A stretch of DNA of 37,832 nt from Fibrobacter sp. (GTDB taxonomy: Bacteria; Fibrobacterota; Fibrobacteria; Fibrobacterales; Fibrobacteraceae). The stretch is from contig JAGAAW010000070.1 in NCBI GenBank assembly GCA_017615055.1, positions 1 to 37,832 of the forward strand, written 5' to 3'. This document shows, piece after piece, positions 25,251-32,828 of the stretch. How positions within the stretch are numbered: position 1 is the stretch's first letter; each line of letters opens with the position of its first letter. A model generated the notes under the pieces. It did no database searches and had not been told where the DNA came from. It worked only from the letters and a program-made list of their open reading frames with translations. The translations under genes were made by a program, and so were the position numbers.

Positions 25251-26477
25251 TTAGACTCCGTATAGCCTATTTTCTGCCAGACATTTCGCCAATTTCCCGT
25301 ATTCGTACACGAAATCGTCGCGGTCGGGGTCGGCTCCCACGGCCTTGACGAGTGCGCTTGCGAGCGTGCCACGCTTGAACATGCTTGCGAGCAGTTCTAG
25401 CGAGTGCGAAGAAATCTTGCCTTTTACCTTGTCGGTGATTTTCTGGACGAGTTCACCGGCAGTGATTTCGCTGACGTCTATTTTCCAGATCTTCAGAAAG
25501 TTGCGGTCGCTTATCACCGTTTTTTCTGCAGAACGCGTGGTGGCCAGCAAAATTTTGGCGAGGGCGTCCGTATCGAGGGCCCGGATTTCTGCTTCACTGG
25601 CGAATGCTCCGTCCACAAGGCCCTTCAAGACGGCGACTTCCCATTCGGCAATCGCGATGTCTGCATCGGGGCATTCCTGGATGTCGACCAGTCGGATTTC
25701 CACGGCTCCTCGGTCAAAGCGGGCTATTGCACCGCGGCTGTTCAAGAAGAAGTGGTTGAGCAGGTGTTCGGGGTCGTATGGCGCAATATCCGCCTTCACC
25801 CTGTTGAAAATCTGCTCTTCGTAATCCTTGTATGTGAATACCGCTTCGGGGATGACCTTCCCGGTGATGCTCGGAATCTTCTCCTGGTTGTGGCGGTAGG
25901 TTTCAATGCGTCCGTCCAGGTAACCGCAGTATTTGCTGTCCAAAAACGGGCTCGATGCTGCAACGGCGGGTATCAGCGGCAACAGCGCGCGTATCGCCCC
26001 GTGCAGTTTCCCGAATTCCTCGTCGCCGTGGAACGAGAGGTTGATGTGGGTGGATTGCAGGTTCGCCCAGCCGTGGCCCTTGCAGTTGAAAATGCGGTCG
26101 TATGCCTGGTAGATGTCCAGGCAGTCGTAGGGCCAGAGCTTCATTTCGGCTGGGTCCATAAAGGGGTGCGCCGCCGTGGGCAAGAGCATCGCGTTGATGC
26201 TCTTGAGCGATTCGTTCGCCTTCAGGATTTCCTTGTGGAACGTTTTTCCCAGGTGGTGGAGGCTGTCGACGGGTTCTGCGCACTTGAATTCCAGCACGTG
26301 GCTCACGAGTTCGTTCGAAAGCCCGATGGGGCCGTGTTCCACGTCCGAAAGCTGTTCGCCGTTCTTGTCTTTACCGAGGGGGACATCGGCACGCGGGAGC
26401 ACGTCGAGCGTGTTCTTGTCCACGATCATGTACTCCATCTCGATGCCGTAGCGTTGCCAAAGTTTGTAAGCGCTCAT
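25251..26477 (-). CDS. GCS2-type carboxylate-amine ligase (glutamate-cysteine ligase-like)
   Basis: The 408-aa cytoplasmic ligase has the GCS2 fold signature. GIEMEYMIVD near the N-terminus supplies Mg-binding glutamates, followed by ELVSHVLEFKCAEP, TAAHPF, the substrate-loop STHINLSFHG, AVAASSPF and a late AIARFDRGAVEIRLVDIQECP. The family couples the side-chain carboxylate of glutamate, or another acid, to an amine with ATP. Here it is probably not glutathione synthesis, because the neighbours are an RLAN ATP-grasp ligase and a peptidase. An ATG 9 nt upstream is possible, but the start at 26477 overlaps the stop of the ATP-grasp gene (TAATG), which favours coupling. Confidence 0.87.
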   Translation of the reverse strand: MSAYKLWQRYGIEMEYMIVDKNTLDVLPRADVPLGKDKNGEQLSDVEHGPIGLSNELVSHVLEFKCAEPVDSLHHLGKTFHKEILKANESLKSINAMLLPTAAHPFMDPAEMKLWPYDCLDIYQAYDRIFNCKGHGWANLQSTHINLSFHGDEEFGKLHGAIRALLPLIPAVAASSPFLDSKYCGYLDGRIETYRHNQEKIPSITGKVIPEAVFTYKDYEEQIFNRVKADIAPYDPEHLLNHFFLNSRGAIARFDRGAVEIRLVDIQECPDADIAIAEWEVAVLKGLVDGAFASEAEIRALDTDALAKILLATTRSAEKTVISDRNFLKIWKIDVSEITAGELVQKITDKVKGKISSHSLELLASMFKRGTLASALVKAVGADPDRDDFVYEYGKLAKCLAENRLYGV

Positions 26478-27982
26478 TAGAACCATTCCCTCTCGTGTTG
26501 CTGCAGTTTATGCTGGGCGGCGTTCATGCGTTCTTCGATGCGGTGGCGCAGTGACCTCATGACGGCGAGATACACCTTGCTTTTGCCGACACCGTCTTCG
26601 ATGCCCGCGTCTATACTCGGGTTGTCGTTCACTTCGATCACGATCGGGTGCCCGTGCCATTCCTTCAGGTCAACACCGTAGAGCCCGTTGCCAATCAGGC
26701 TGCAAATGCGGAGTGCCGTCTTCACGATTCCGTGCGGCACCATTTCGATAGGCACGCTCTCGCATTTGCCCGAGAAGGCTTCGCTCTGCTTGTCATTGCT
26801 TTCCCAGTTGTAGATTTGCCAGTGGCCCTTCGCCATGTGGTACTTGCAGGCGTAAAGCGGTTTGCCGTCGAGCACGCCCACGCGCCAGTCGAATTCCGTC
26901 GGGGTGAACTCCTGCGCGATAAGCAGGTCGCTGTGCTCGAACATCTCGTCGAGAATCTGTTCCAGTTCTTCCTTGTTGGTCGCCTTCTTCACGCCCATCG
27001 AAAAACTTGAATCCGGCGACTTGATGACCATCGGGAACCCGATTTCTTTCGCGAGCGTGTGGCGGTTTTCGGCATGCGCGATAATCGTCTTCGGGGAATG
27101 AATCTTGGCGGCCTGCATGAGTTCTTGCAGGTACACCTTGTTGGAGCAGCGCAGAATGCTGTCCGGGTCGTCGATGACGGCAATCCCGAGCGACTGCGCG
27201 CGGCGTGCAAAACTGTACGTGTAATGGTTCACGTTCGTCGTCTCGCGGATAAACAGCGCGTCGAATTCACCTACGCGCGGGTAGTCCTTGCGAGTAATCA
27301 TCTCCACGCGGAATCCCGTATCTTCTGCGGCCTTCACGAAGTGCTGTATGGCTTCGGCGTTGCTTGGCGGCTCCACCTCGTCGGGGTTCGTGAGGATGGC
27401 GAGGTCGTACAGGTAATCCTCTTCCTTGCTGGAGGCGTAGCGCGTTTTCTCGAAGTATTCCTGTGCGAACTTGTCCACGAATTCCATGTGCGATTCGGGA
27501 ATCTCGTCCACGCAAATCGGGCGGATGCTCTGGATGAACCACTTCTGCTTGAACACGAATTTCGCGCGCAGGAGCGGGGCCTGGAACAGGCGGTAGAGTT
27601 CCTGTGAAAGTTCCAGGTATTGCGGGCTCACGTTCTGCCCGAAGTAAATCGAGAGCACAAATTCCGTGCCCGTCAGTTTATGCAGGCTTTTCTGTATCAG
27701 GTTGTCGATTTCGTCGGAGATGTGCTTGATGACCGCGGGGGCCTTGAAGTCGCGCATGTTCTTGACGCCAGGAATCACCTTGTGCCCGCGGGCTTCCGCC
27801 AAAAGCGACACGTAGTAGCCCTTGCTCTGGTAGCTGTAATCGCGGCAGAGGTTGAAAACGCGCAGGTTGCGTTCGTTCGTGTACTTGCTGGAAATCAGGT
27901 AGTCCTGTGCCGACGTGATTTCGATTCCCGGAACGTGGAGCTTCCAGTTCTTCGGGTTGTTTACTACTATAAGTTTTTTCAT
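26477..27982 (-). CDS. RLAN-domain RimK-like ATP-grasp ligase
   Basis: The 501-aa cytoplasmic enzyme has an N-terminal RLAN-type region (about 1-190). Residues about 200-490 are an ATP-grasp domain like RimK, with nucleotide-binding FPMVIKSPDSSFSMGV (316-331), AQEFTPTEFDWRVGV (356-370) and the Mg-binding EVNDNPSIDAGIED (450-463). RimK relatives join glutamate or other amino acids to a carboxylate through an acyl-phosphate. The RLAN fusion is characteristic of predicted small-peptide pathways, not of ribosomal S6 modification. The start overlaps the C39 gene stop by ATGA and its own stop overlaps the GCS2 start by TAATG, so the three are produced together. The carboxylate and amine substrates are unknown. 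Confidence 0.9.
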   Translation of the reverse strand: MKKLIVVNNPKNWKLHVPGIEITSAQDYLISSKYTNERNLRVFNLCRDYSYQSKGYYVSLLAEARGHKVIPGVKNMRDFKAPAVIKHISDEIDNLIQKSLHKLTGTEFVLSIYFGQNVSPQYLELSQELYRLFQAPLLRAKFVFKQKWFIQSIRPICVDEIPESHMEFVDKFAQEYFEKTRYASSKEEDYLYDLAILTNPDEVEPPSNAEAIQHFVKAAEDTGFRVEMITRKDYPRVGEFDALFIRETTNVNHYTYSFARRAQSLGIAVIDDPDSILRCSNKVYLQELMQAAKIHSPKTIIAHAENRHTLAKEIGFPMVIKSPDSSFSMGVKKATNKEELEQILDEMFEHSDLLIAQEFTPTEFDWRVGVLDGKPLYACKYHMAKGHWQIYNWESNDKQSEAFSGKCESVPIEMVPHGIVKTALRICSLIGNGLYGVDLKEWHGHPIVIEVNDNPSIDAGIEDGVGKSKVYLAVMRSLRHRIEERMNAAQHKLQQHEREWF

Positions 27983-28677
27983 TTTTTATTTTCTATAACT
28001 AAAACATTCCCGTCGTAAGTCATTACCCCGAGCAAAATGCTGTGGAGCAGGCGGAACTTGTCCACCTTGTAGTATGGAGTCTTGTGCAACGGATTGGTGC
28101 CGTCGGGGTCGGCCACCATGAACTGTTTCTTTTCGTCGATGCCGTACACCACGACGAAATGCCCCATGGGCTCGCCGTGGATGTCGTCGAATACGGACTT
28201 GTCGTCCTTGCCGGTGAACTCGCGCATGCTGCGGTACAGGTAGGTGGCCGAAAGCCCGCAGAGCACGGGTACGCCCTTCTTGAAGTATTTCTCGAACATG
28301 GCGGCGCGCAAGTCCTCGAATGCAACCTTCCCGCCCAGGTCGATAAAGCGGATGTACGCCTCGATTGCCTTCCGGAGTTTGGGCGCGTGCTTTGCCTTGT
28401 GCAGCAGTTCCAGTTTTGCCTTCAGTTCGGGCATGCTGAGCGTGCTCCATGTGGGGTCAAGCAGCGTGAGGTTGTACGAATGTAGCGTGACCTTGAACCC
28501 GCGCTTGAGCGCGTCAATGCCAAGGAACACGCCGAGCGTTCCGCCGTCTTCCAAAAATTCAATTTCAGAGATGAGCTGCTTTAGGGAAATCTTGTAGCCG
28601 AGGCTGCTATACACTGCCTGCAGGCTGGTGGGCCCGCACGTTACGTCATCGGGCTGCTGTAGAATCTTGATGTCCAT
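27979..28677 (-). CDS. C39-like cysteine peptidase, first gene of the amidoligase cluster
   Basis: The 232-aa protein has a C39/papain-like catalytic set: Gln7 or Gln8 for the oxyanion hole, Cys14 in VTCGPTS, His173 in MGHFVVVYGID, and Asp190 in VADPDGT. There is no signal peptide or ABC-transporter region, so it acts inside the cell and not as a bacteriocin exporter. In this setting it may trim a precursor peptide or act as a transpeptidase on the product of the two ligases. AAAGG lies 7 nt before the ATG. A TATATTTG box 92 nt upstream, just beyond the dnaA stop, gives the cluster its own promoter. Confidence 0.85.
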   Translation of the reverse strand: MDIKILQQPDDVTCGPTSLQAVYSSLGYKISLKQLISEIEFLEDGGTLGVFLGIDALKRGFKVTLHSYNLTLLDPTWSTLSMPELKAKLELLHKAKHAPKLRKAIEAYIRFIDLGGKVAFEDLRAAMFEKYFKKGVPVLCGLSATYLYRSMREFTGKDDKSVFDDIHGEPMGHFVVVYGIDEKKQFMVADPDGTNPLHKTPYYKVDKFRLLHSILLGVMTYDGNVLVIENKK

Positions 28678-28769
28678 CGTATTGCCTTTATATGCCTTTT
28701 AAGCCGGAGGTTTATCCGTTCTCGTCTGGCGGCTGTCGGGATGTTTTCCCGGGTCGTCGATGGGTATGT

Positions 28770-28777
28770 CAAATATA
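28770..28777 (-). promoter_or_regulatory. TAnnTTTG promoter box for the amidoligase cluster
   Basis: On the minus strand this reads TATATTTG, 4 nt beyond the dnaA stop and 92 nt before the C39 start at 28677. The 92-nt leader holds a weak hairpin near 28737-28752. Confidence 0.5.
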
Positions 28778-28781
28778 AAAA

Positions 28782-30107
28782 TTAGTCGTGGATGGCGTTC
28801 TTGAGGCCTTCGATAAGGCGAGCAAAAGCGGCATCCGTCTCCATCTCCTTCTTGACGCTCTTGATGGCGTGAACCACGGTGGAGTGGTCCTTGCCGCCGA
28901 AGCGCGAGCCGATGCTCTGCAGGCTGATGGAGGAACATTCGCGCATGAGGTACATCGCGACCTGGCGTGCCTTGGAAATTTCTTTGGTGCCGCGGCCGGG
29001 TTCGGTGAGTTTGGCCTCGGGAACCTCGTAGTGCTGCGATACCGTGTGGAGTACGGCGTCGAGGCTTACGCGGCGGCGGAGTGTCGGGGCGATTTCTGCC
29101 GCGACCTTCTGCGCGATGCTCATGTCGATATCATGGTTCATCAGGCTCGACTGTAGCGTGAGCTTGATGATGGCGCTTTCGAGGCAGCGCACGTTGCTTG
29201 CAATCTTTTCGGCGAGGAAGTGCAGCACCTCGTCGCTAATCTCGAGGTGGCGTTCTTCGGCCTTCTTGTGGAGAATGGCCTCGCGGGTTTCCACGTCGGG
29301 CGGCTGGATGTCCACGGTAAGGCCCCAGGAGAAGCGGCTCACGAGGCGGTCGGAGAGGTTCTTCACTTCGCCTGCGGGCGCATCGGAGGTAAGCACGATC
29401 TGCTTGCCGGCCTGGTGCAGCGCGTTGAATATGAGGAAGAACTCGTTCTGCGTCTCGTATTTGCCGGTCCAGTTCTGGATATCGTCGATGAGGAGGATAT
29501 CGACCTCGTTACGGTAGAAGTCGCTCATCTCGGTCACGCGACCGTCGCGCAGGCACTTCATGTACTGCTGCGAAAAATCTTCGGAGGTGAGGTAGCACAC
29601 GCGCTTGTTCGGGTCTTCTTCGAGCACGTAGTTGCCGATGGCCTGCAGCAGGTGAGTCTTGCCGAGGCCCGAAGAACCGTAGATGAACAGCGGGTTGTAC
29701 TGCGAGCCGTCGGGGGTCTTTGCGACAGCAATTGCCGCATTAAATGCAAGTTGTGCCTTGTCGCCGGGCACAAAGTTCTCGAAGCGGAAACTGGGGGAGA
29801 GGGGCACGCTCGGCTTGAGGAAATCCCTGAAGCTGTTGTCGGTCTCGGTATTTGCCTTCGGGGCTACTTCCTGCGGCTGGAACTCGAATTCCATGGGGGT
29901 CTCGCTGTGGGTCGCTTCCTTCCAGCCGAGCTTGATGAGTTCCTTGTAGGCGGCATAGACCTTAGTATCCAGTCCGGGCTGCACCGAAATGACGGCGTGA
30001 CCGGTGGTCTGGTTTACCATCTTGGTTTGGGCGAAATAAGTCTTGTACACGGAATCGGAGAGCATTCCGCGCAGGTAGTTGAGGCATCTTTCCCATTCGA
30101 CTTGCAT
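28782..30107 (-). CDS. dnaA: Chromosomal replication initiator DnaA
   Basis: The 441-aa protein has all DnaA parts. Domain I (about 1-75, starting MQVEWERCLNYL) mediates oligomerisation. A short linker follows. The AAA+ domain (about 105-320) has Walker A YGSSGLGKTH (about 143-152) and Walker B ILLIDDIQ. Domain IV (about 345-441) carries the DNA-binding signature FGGKDHSTVVHAI. It binds DnaA boxes and opens oriC. A reading frame extends 17 codons further, but homologues start at this Met, and AAGGGA precedes it. dnaN is not adjacent. The upstream gap has two DnaA-box-like sites that could serve autoregulation. Confidence 0.95.
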   Translation of the reverse strand: MQVEWERCLNYLRGMLSDSVYKTYFAQTKMVNQTTGHAVISVQPGLDTKVYAAYKELIKLGWKEATHSETPMEFEFQPQEVAPKANTETDNSFRDFLKPSVPLSPSFRFENFVPGDKAQLAFNAAIAVAKTPDGSQYNPLFIYGSSGLGKTHLLQAIGNYVLEEDPNKRVCYLTSEDFSQQYMKCLRDGRVTEMSDFYRNEVDILLIDDIQNWTGKYETQNEFFLIFNALHQAGKQIVLTSDAPAGEVKNLSDRLVSRFSWGLTVDIQPPDVETREAILHKKAEERHLEISDEVLHFLAEKIASNVRCLESAIIKLTLQSSLMNHDIDMSIAQKVAAEIAPTLRRRVSLDAVLHTVSQHYEVPEAKLTEPGRGTKEISKARQVAMYLMRECSSISLQSIGSRFGGKDHSTVVHAIKSVKKEMETDAAFARLIEGLKNAIHD

Positions 30108-30431
30108 AAAGCGTTCTATCCCTTGTCCGGAGTTTTTCCGGAAACAAAAATCTATCAACAGTTAGACCATAAATTTATAAAAAAAGCCGTATTGTGTTGA
30201 TAAGTTCGCCCATGTAGCCCTAAAAAAGGCCCTTTTTGAGGTCGGACCGCCACCGTAAGTCCTTGATACACCGTAAGTTATGGTTTTGAGGCGGTTTTGT
30301 TCCGCGATTGCTGCCGAATCCCCCTGAAAATGGCGTTACAGACAAACTAACAACGCGGTTTGGTAAACGTTAGCGGCTGGGGCCCGGTTCTGGGCCAGCC
30401 TGTTTTGGGCCTTGTTTTTGGCTGAAATTTC
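30108..30431. promoter_or_regulatory. dnaA upstream region with DnaA-box-like sites
   Basis: This gene-free stretch between divergent dnaA and the 30447 gene holds two near-matches to TTATCCACA: CTATCAACA at 30152-30160 (plus strand) and TTATCAACA on the minus strand at 30195-30203. They face each other across an AT-rich segment. The 10-mer CACCGTAAGT is repeated directly at 30251-30260 and 30269-30278. A TCCGG/CCGGA stem lies at 30126-30142 in the dnaA leader. It may be the dnaA control region or part of oriC. The sequence alone does not decide. Confidence 0.45.
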
Positions 30432-30439
30432 TATATTTG
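30432..30439 (+). promoter_or_regulatory. TAnnTTTG promoter box 7 nt before a start codon
   Basis: TATATTTG ends 7 nt before the ATG at 30447, and no ribosome binding site lies upstream. Transcription would begin at or next to the ATG, giving a leaderless mRNA. Confidence 0.5.
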
Positions 30440-30446
30440 TGCCCGT

Positions 30447-31025
30447 ATGGAATACCTTGATAAACTTGATTACGTGATCTGGCTGCCCCTTTTGCTGTGG
30501 GGAGCCCTCTATTTTTGGTTCTGGCGTTTCTCGTACCCGCTTTTTATGCATAAAATGGTCAAGAAGGGGCAAAGGTGGGCCTATGTTTCGGGCTCGTCTG
30601 CCGAGATCCATTCGAGAAAGGCCAAGCTGCGCCTGCTGAATTTCGTATTCTCGCTCGTTGCCTCGGTGGCGCTCTCGGTGAGCGTGTGCTGGGTGTTCCG
30701 CAGGTTCGGCGTCTGCGAGCCGGTCTACGGGTTCGTGGCGATTGCCCCGGCGATGATACTTGCCGCCGTGCTCTACAGTATTGCGATGGGCCGGATTGCC
30801 GCGATGTTCACGTCCGCGTACTTCCTGGAATACCGCAGGGTGCGCTACGAGACCGAGAGCAAGGGCACGTTTATGAGCGAGCCCGATATTCACAACCGTA
30901 CCATCTGGAGTTACAACAAGAAGCTCCGCCACGCGCAGGAGCACAGGCGCTTTTGGAAGTACGTGAGGGCGATGGCGAAGACGAAGAAGATTCCGCCCGA
31001 TGTTTACGCCGAGACGATGTACTAG
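30447..31025 (+). CDS. Membrane protein of unknown function
   Basis: The 192-aa protein has membrane helices at about 10-28 and a hairpin pair at about 64-84 and 95-117. The C-terminal 70 residues are basic and helical and stay in the cytoplasm by the positive-inside rule. No family was recognised. It is divergent from dnaA and probably leaderless. The squalene-synthase gene starts 30 nt downstream on the same strand and has its own promoter-like box. Confidence 0.65.
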   Translation: MEYLDKLDYVIWLPLLLWGALYFWFWRFSYPLFMHKMVKKGQRWAYVSGSSAEIHSRKAKLRLLNFVFSLVASVALSVSVCWVFRRFGVCEPVYGFVAIAPAMILAAVLYSIAMGRIAAMFTSAYFLEYRRVRYETESKGTFMSEPDIHNRTIWSYNKKLRHAQEHRRFWKYVRAMAKTKKIPPDVYAETMY

Positions 31026-31040
31026 TCTTTCGGATTTTAT

Positions 31041-31048
31041 TACTTTAG
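31041..31048 (+). promoter_or_regulatory. Possible -7 box just before the squalene-synthase gene
   Basis: TACTTTAG, one mismatch from TAnnTTTG, ends 6 nt before the ATG at 31055. AGG within the same stretch could instead be a weak ribosome binding site. Confidence 0.3.
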
Positions 31049-31054
31049 GTACAA

Positions 31055-32179
31055 ATGGCGAATATACTGGATTCACTGGGCATGGGCGAGGAAGTCCTCG
31101 AAGGCAAGAAGGCGTGGCTGTACGCCGAGGAAATCCTGCTGCATGTTTCGCGTACCTTCGCGCTCAATATCAACGTGCTCAAGGGCAGGCTCCACAGGAG
31201 CATCTTGCTTGCGTACCTGTACCTGCGTATCGCTGATACGGTTGAGGACGACCCCGACATGAAGGCCTCCGAGAAGGAGGTGTTGCTCGGGAAATTCGCC
31301 GACATATTTAAGACCGCCGACTTGCCCGAAGGGGCGATTGCCGCGTTTGAGGATGCGCTCCCCGAAAGCTGGCGCAAGTCCGACCACCCGTACATGAACC
31401 TGTGCCTGCATACGCACGTGGTTGTGCCGCTCCTGAAGGAGTTGCCCGAGGTGTACGCCGCCCCCGTGCGCGCGGTGACCATCGAGATGTGCCATGGCAT
31501 GGCTAAGTTTGCCCTGCGTCAGGAGGCGGCGCTGAGTTCCGGCTGGTTTACGCTCGAGAGTGTCGCCGACCTGGACGAGTACTGCTATTACGTTGCTGGC
31601 ATTGTCGGGAAGTTGCTTACGAACCTGTTTGCCGCGGATACCTGCCTGATTGGCGATGCGCGCAAGGCCGAAATGCAGAAGCTCGACGTGAGTTTCGGGC
31701 TTGCGCTCCAGGTGGCGAACATAGTGAAGGACTGCATGGAGGATTCGACCCGCAGGGTGTGCTTCGTGCCCGAGGAAATCTGCCGCCGCCACGGCTTCGA
31801 GCATTCCTACGACATGTTCAACCTGCCGGTAGGGGTGGCTGACGAGGTGCGTGCCGACTTCGAGGCACGCCGTGCTGCTGTGATGGAGGAACTCGTGAAG
31901 AAGGCGTGGGGGCACCTGGACGATGCCATCGCGTACACGAAGCTCGTGCCGAACGTGAAGATGCGTACCCGGCTCTTCTGCCTGTGGCCGTTGTTCATGG
32001 CCGCAGAGAATATGAAATTGATCGGCGATGGCTCGGGCCTGTTTGCCGCCGACAAGAAGATGAAGATTACACGTGATACGGTGAAGCGTATCGTGAAGTC
32101 TACGTCGGTGCATTTCTATTCCGACCGCTGGATCGAGAGAAACTATTTGCAATTGAAAAAAGGGGTGATGTCATCCTGA
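31055..32179 (+). CDS. Squalene synthase / phytoene synthase family protein
   Basis: The 374-aa enzyme is of the trans head-to-head prenyl synthase family. It shows SRTFALNI (about 32-39), the first Asp-rich motif DTVEDDPD (61-68), YCYYVAGIVGKLLTNLF with the conserved Tyr, and the second Asp-rich region NIVKDCMEDSTRRVCFVP (about 222-240). The pattern is closer to squalene synthase (two farnesyl diphosphates to presqualene diphosphate and squalene) than to phytoene synthase. No squalene cyclase, desaturase or other isoprenoid gene is in the window, so the end product is open. The last residues (MSS) and the TGA stop are encoded by repeat copy C, so the C-terminus was probably reset by that repeat. 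Confidence 0.82.
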   Translation: MANILDSLGMGEEVLEGKKAWLYAEEILLHVSRTFALNINVLKGRLHRSILLAYLYLRIADTVEDDPDMKASEKEVLLGKFADIFKTADLPEGAIAAFEDALPESWRKSDHPYMNLCLHTHVVVPLLKELPEVYAAPVRAVTIEMCHGMAKFALRQEAALSSGWFTLESVADLDEYCYYVAGIVGKLLTNLFAADTCLIGDARKAEMQKLDVSFGLALQVANIVKDCMEDSTRRVCFVPEEICRRHGFEHSYDMFNLPVGVADEVRADFEARRAAVMEELVKKAWGHLDDAIAYTKLVPNVKMRTRLFCLWPLFMAAENMKLIGDGSGLFAADKKMKITRDTVKRIVKSTSVHFYSDRWIERNYLQLKKGVMSS

Positions 32180-32212
32180 GCGGAGTGCGTAGCACGAAGT
32201 CGAAGGATCTCC
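32169..32212 (+). repeat. Dispersed intergenic repeat, copy C
   Basis: GTCATCCTGAGCGGAGTGCG at the left end and GAAGTCGAAGGATCT at the right, with an inner GTGCG/AGCAC stem. ATCCT and AGGAT at the ends can pair. It overlaps the 3' end of the squalene-synthase gene, giving its last two serine codons and its TGA. Confidence 0.7.
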
Positions 32213-32240
32213 CTGTGAAATTAAGAGTATAAGGCAACGT

Positions 32241-32828
32241 ATGAAGTTCTACAACAAGTGGCCGTTCCATATTGGCGTAATTGTTTTTAGCATTGTGGCC
32301 GACCAGCTCACGAAACTGTGGGCGCTTGCACGGTTCACGAACGAGACTGGCGCCCCGAACCACGACGTGATAAACATCCTCGGCGAGTTCCTCCGCTTCC
32401 AGCTGGTGTTCAACAAGGGTGCCGCGTTCAGCAGCCGCCCGCAAGACCTGATGCCGTTCCTTTCGCCGACCGTGTTCTTTATCTTGATTTCGATTGTCGC
32501 CGTTGTGGTGATGGGCTGGTTCTATAGGAACATCGACAAGCGCGACTGGATGAGCCGCCTTGGCGTAGTGATGATTCTCGGCGGTGCGATTGGCAACTTC
32601 ATCGACCGCATGCGCCTCCAGATGGTCGTGGACTTTATCGACTGCGACTTGCCCGACTTCATCATGACCCGCTTCCCGACGTTCAACGTCGCGGATTCAT
32701 TCGTTACGGTGGGTGTCGCTATTGTAATCCTTTCTCCGTTTGTCCTGAAGAAGATTCACAGACAAATTAAGGAAGAAAAGGAACAGGCCAAGGAAGAGAA
32801 AGAACAGGCGAAGGCCGACCTACAGTAG
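32241..32828 (+). CDS. lspA: Lipoprotein signal peptidase (signal peptidase II)
   Basis: The 195-aa inner-membrane aspartyl protease cuts the signal peptide of acylated prolipoproteins. It has four membrane helices, VFNKGAAF (56-63) and the two catalytic aspartates Asp122 (GNFIDR) and Asp152 (FNVADS). The C-terminal tail is an unusual run of EKEQAK repeats (about 177-192). The many lipoproteins in this window are its likely substrates. AAGG lies 7 nt before the ATG. Its 3' end overlaps the convergent gene by 9 nt. Confidence 0.95.
   Translation: MKFYNKWPFHIGVIVFSIVADQLTKLWALARFTNETGAPNHDVINILGEFLRFQLVFNKGAAFSSRPQDLMPFLSPTVFFILISIVAVVVMGWFYRNIDKRDWMSRLGVVMILGGAIGNFIDRMRLQMVVDFIDCDLPDFIMTRFPTFNVADSFVTVGVAIVILSPFVLKKIHRQIKEEKEQAKEEKEQAKADLQ

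Noticed and set aside
25232-25372. 47-codon N-terminal extension of the phosphatase
   Set aside because: It would overlap the GCS2 coding sequence and hide the lipoprotein signal peptide that begins at 25231.
27979-28677. Bacteriocin-processing role for the C39-like peptidase
   Set aside because: The protein lacks the membrane and ATPase parts of peptidase-containing ABC exporters, and no double-glycine leader peptide or exporter gene is nearby.
30108-30158. 17-codon upstream extension of DnaA
   Set aside because: DnaA family proteins begin with the MxxxWxxCL-type helix found at 30107, and a ribosome-binding-site match precedes that codon.
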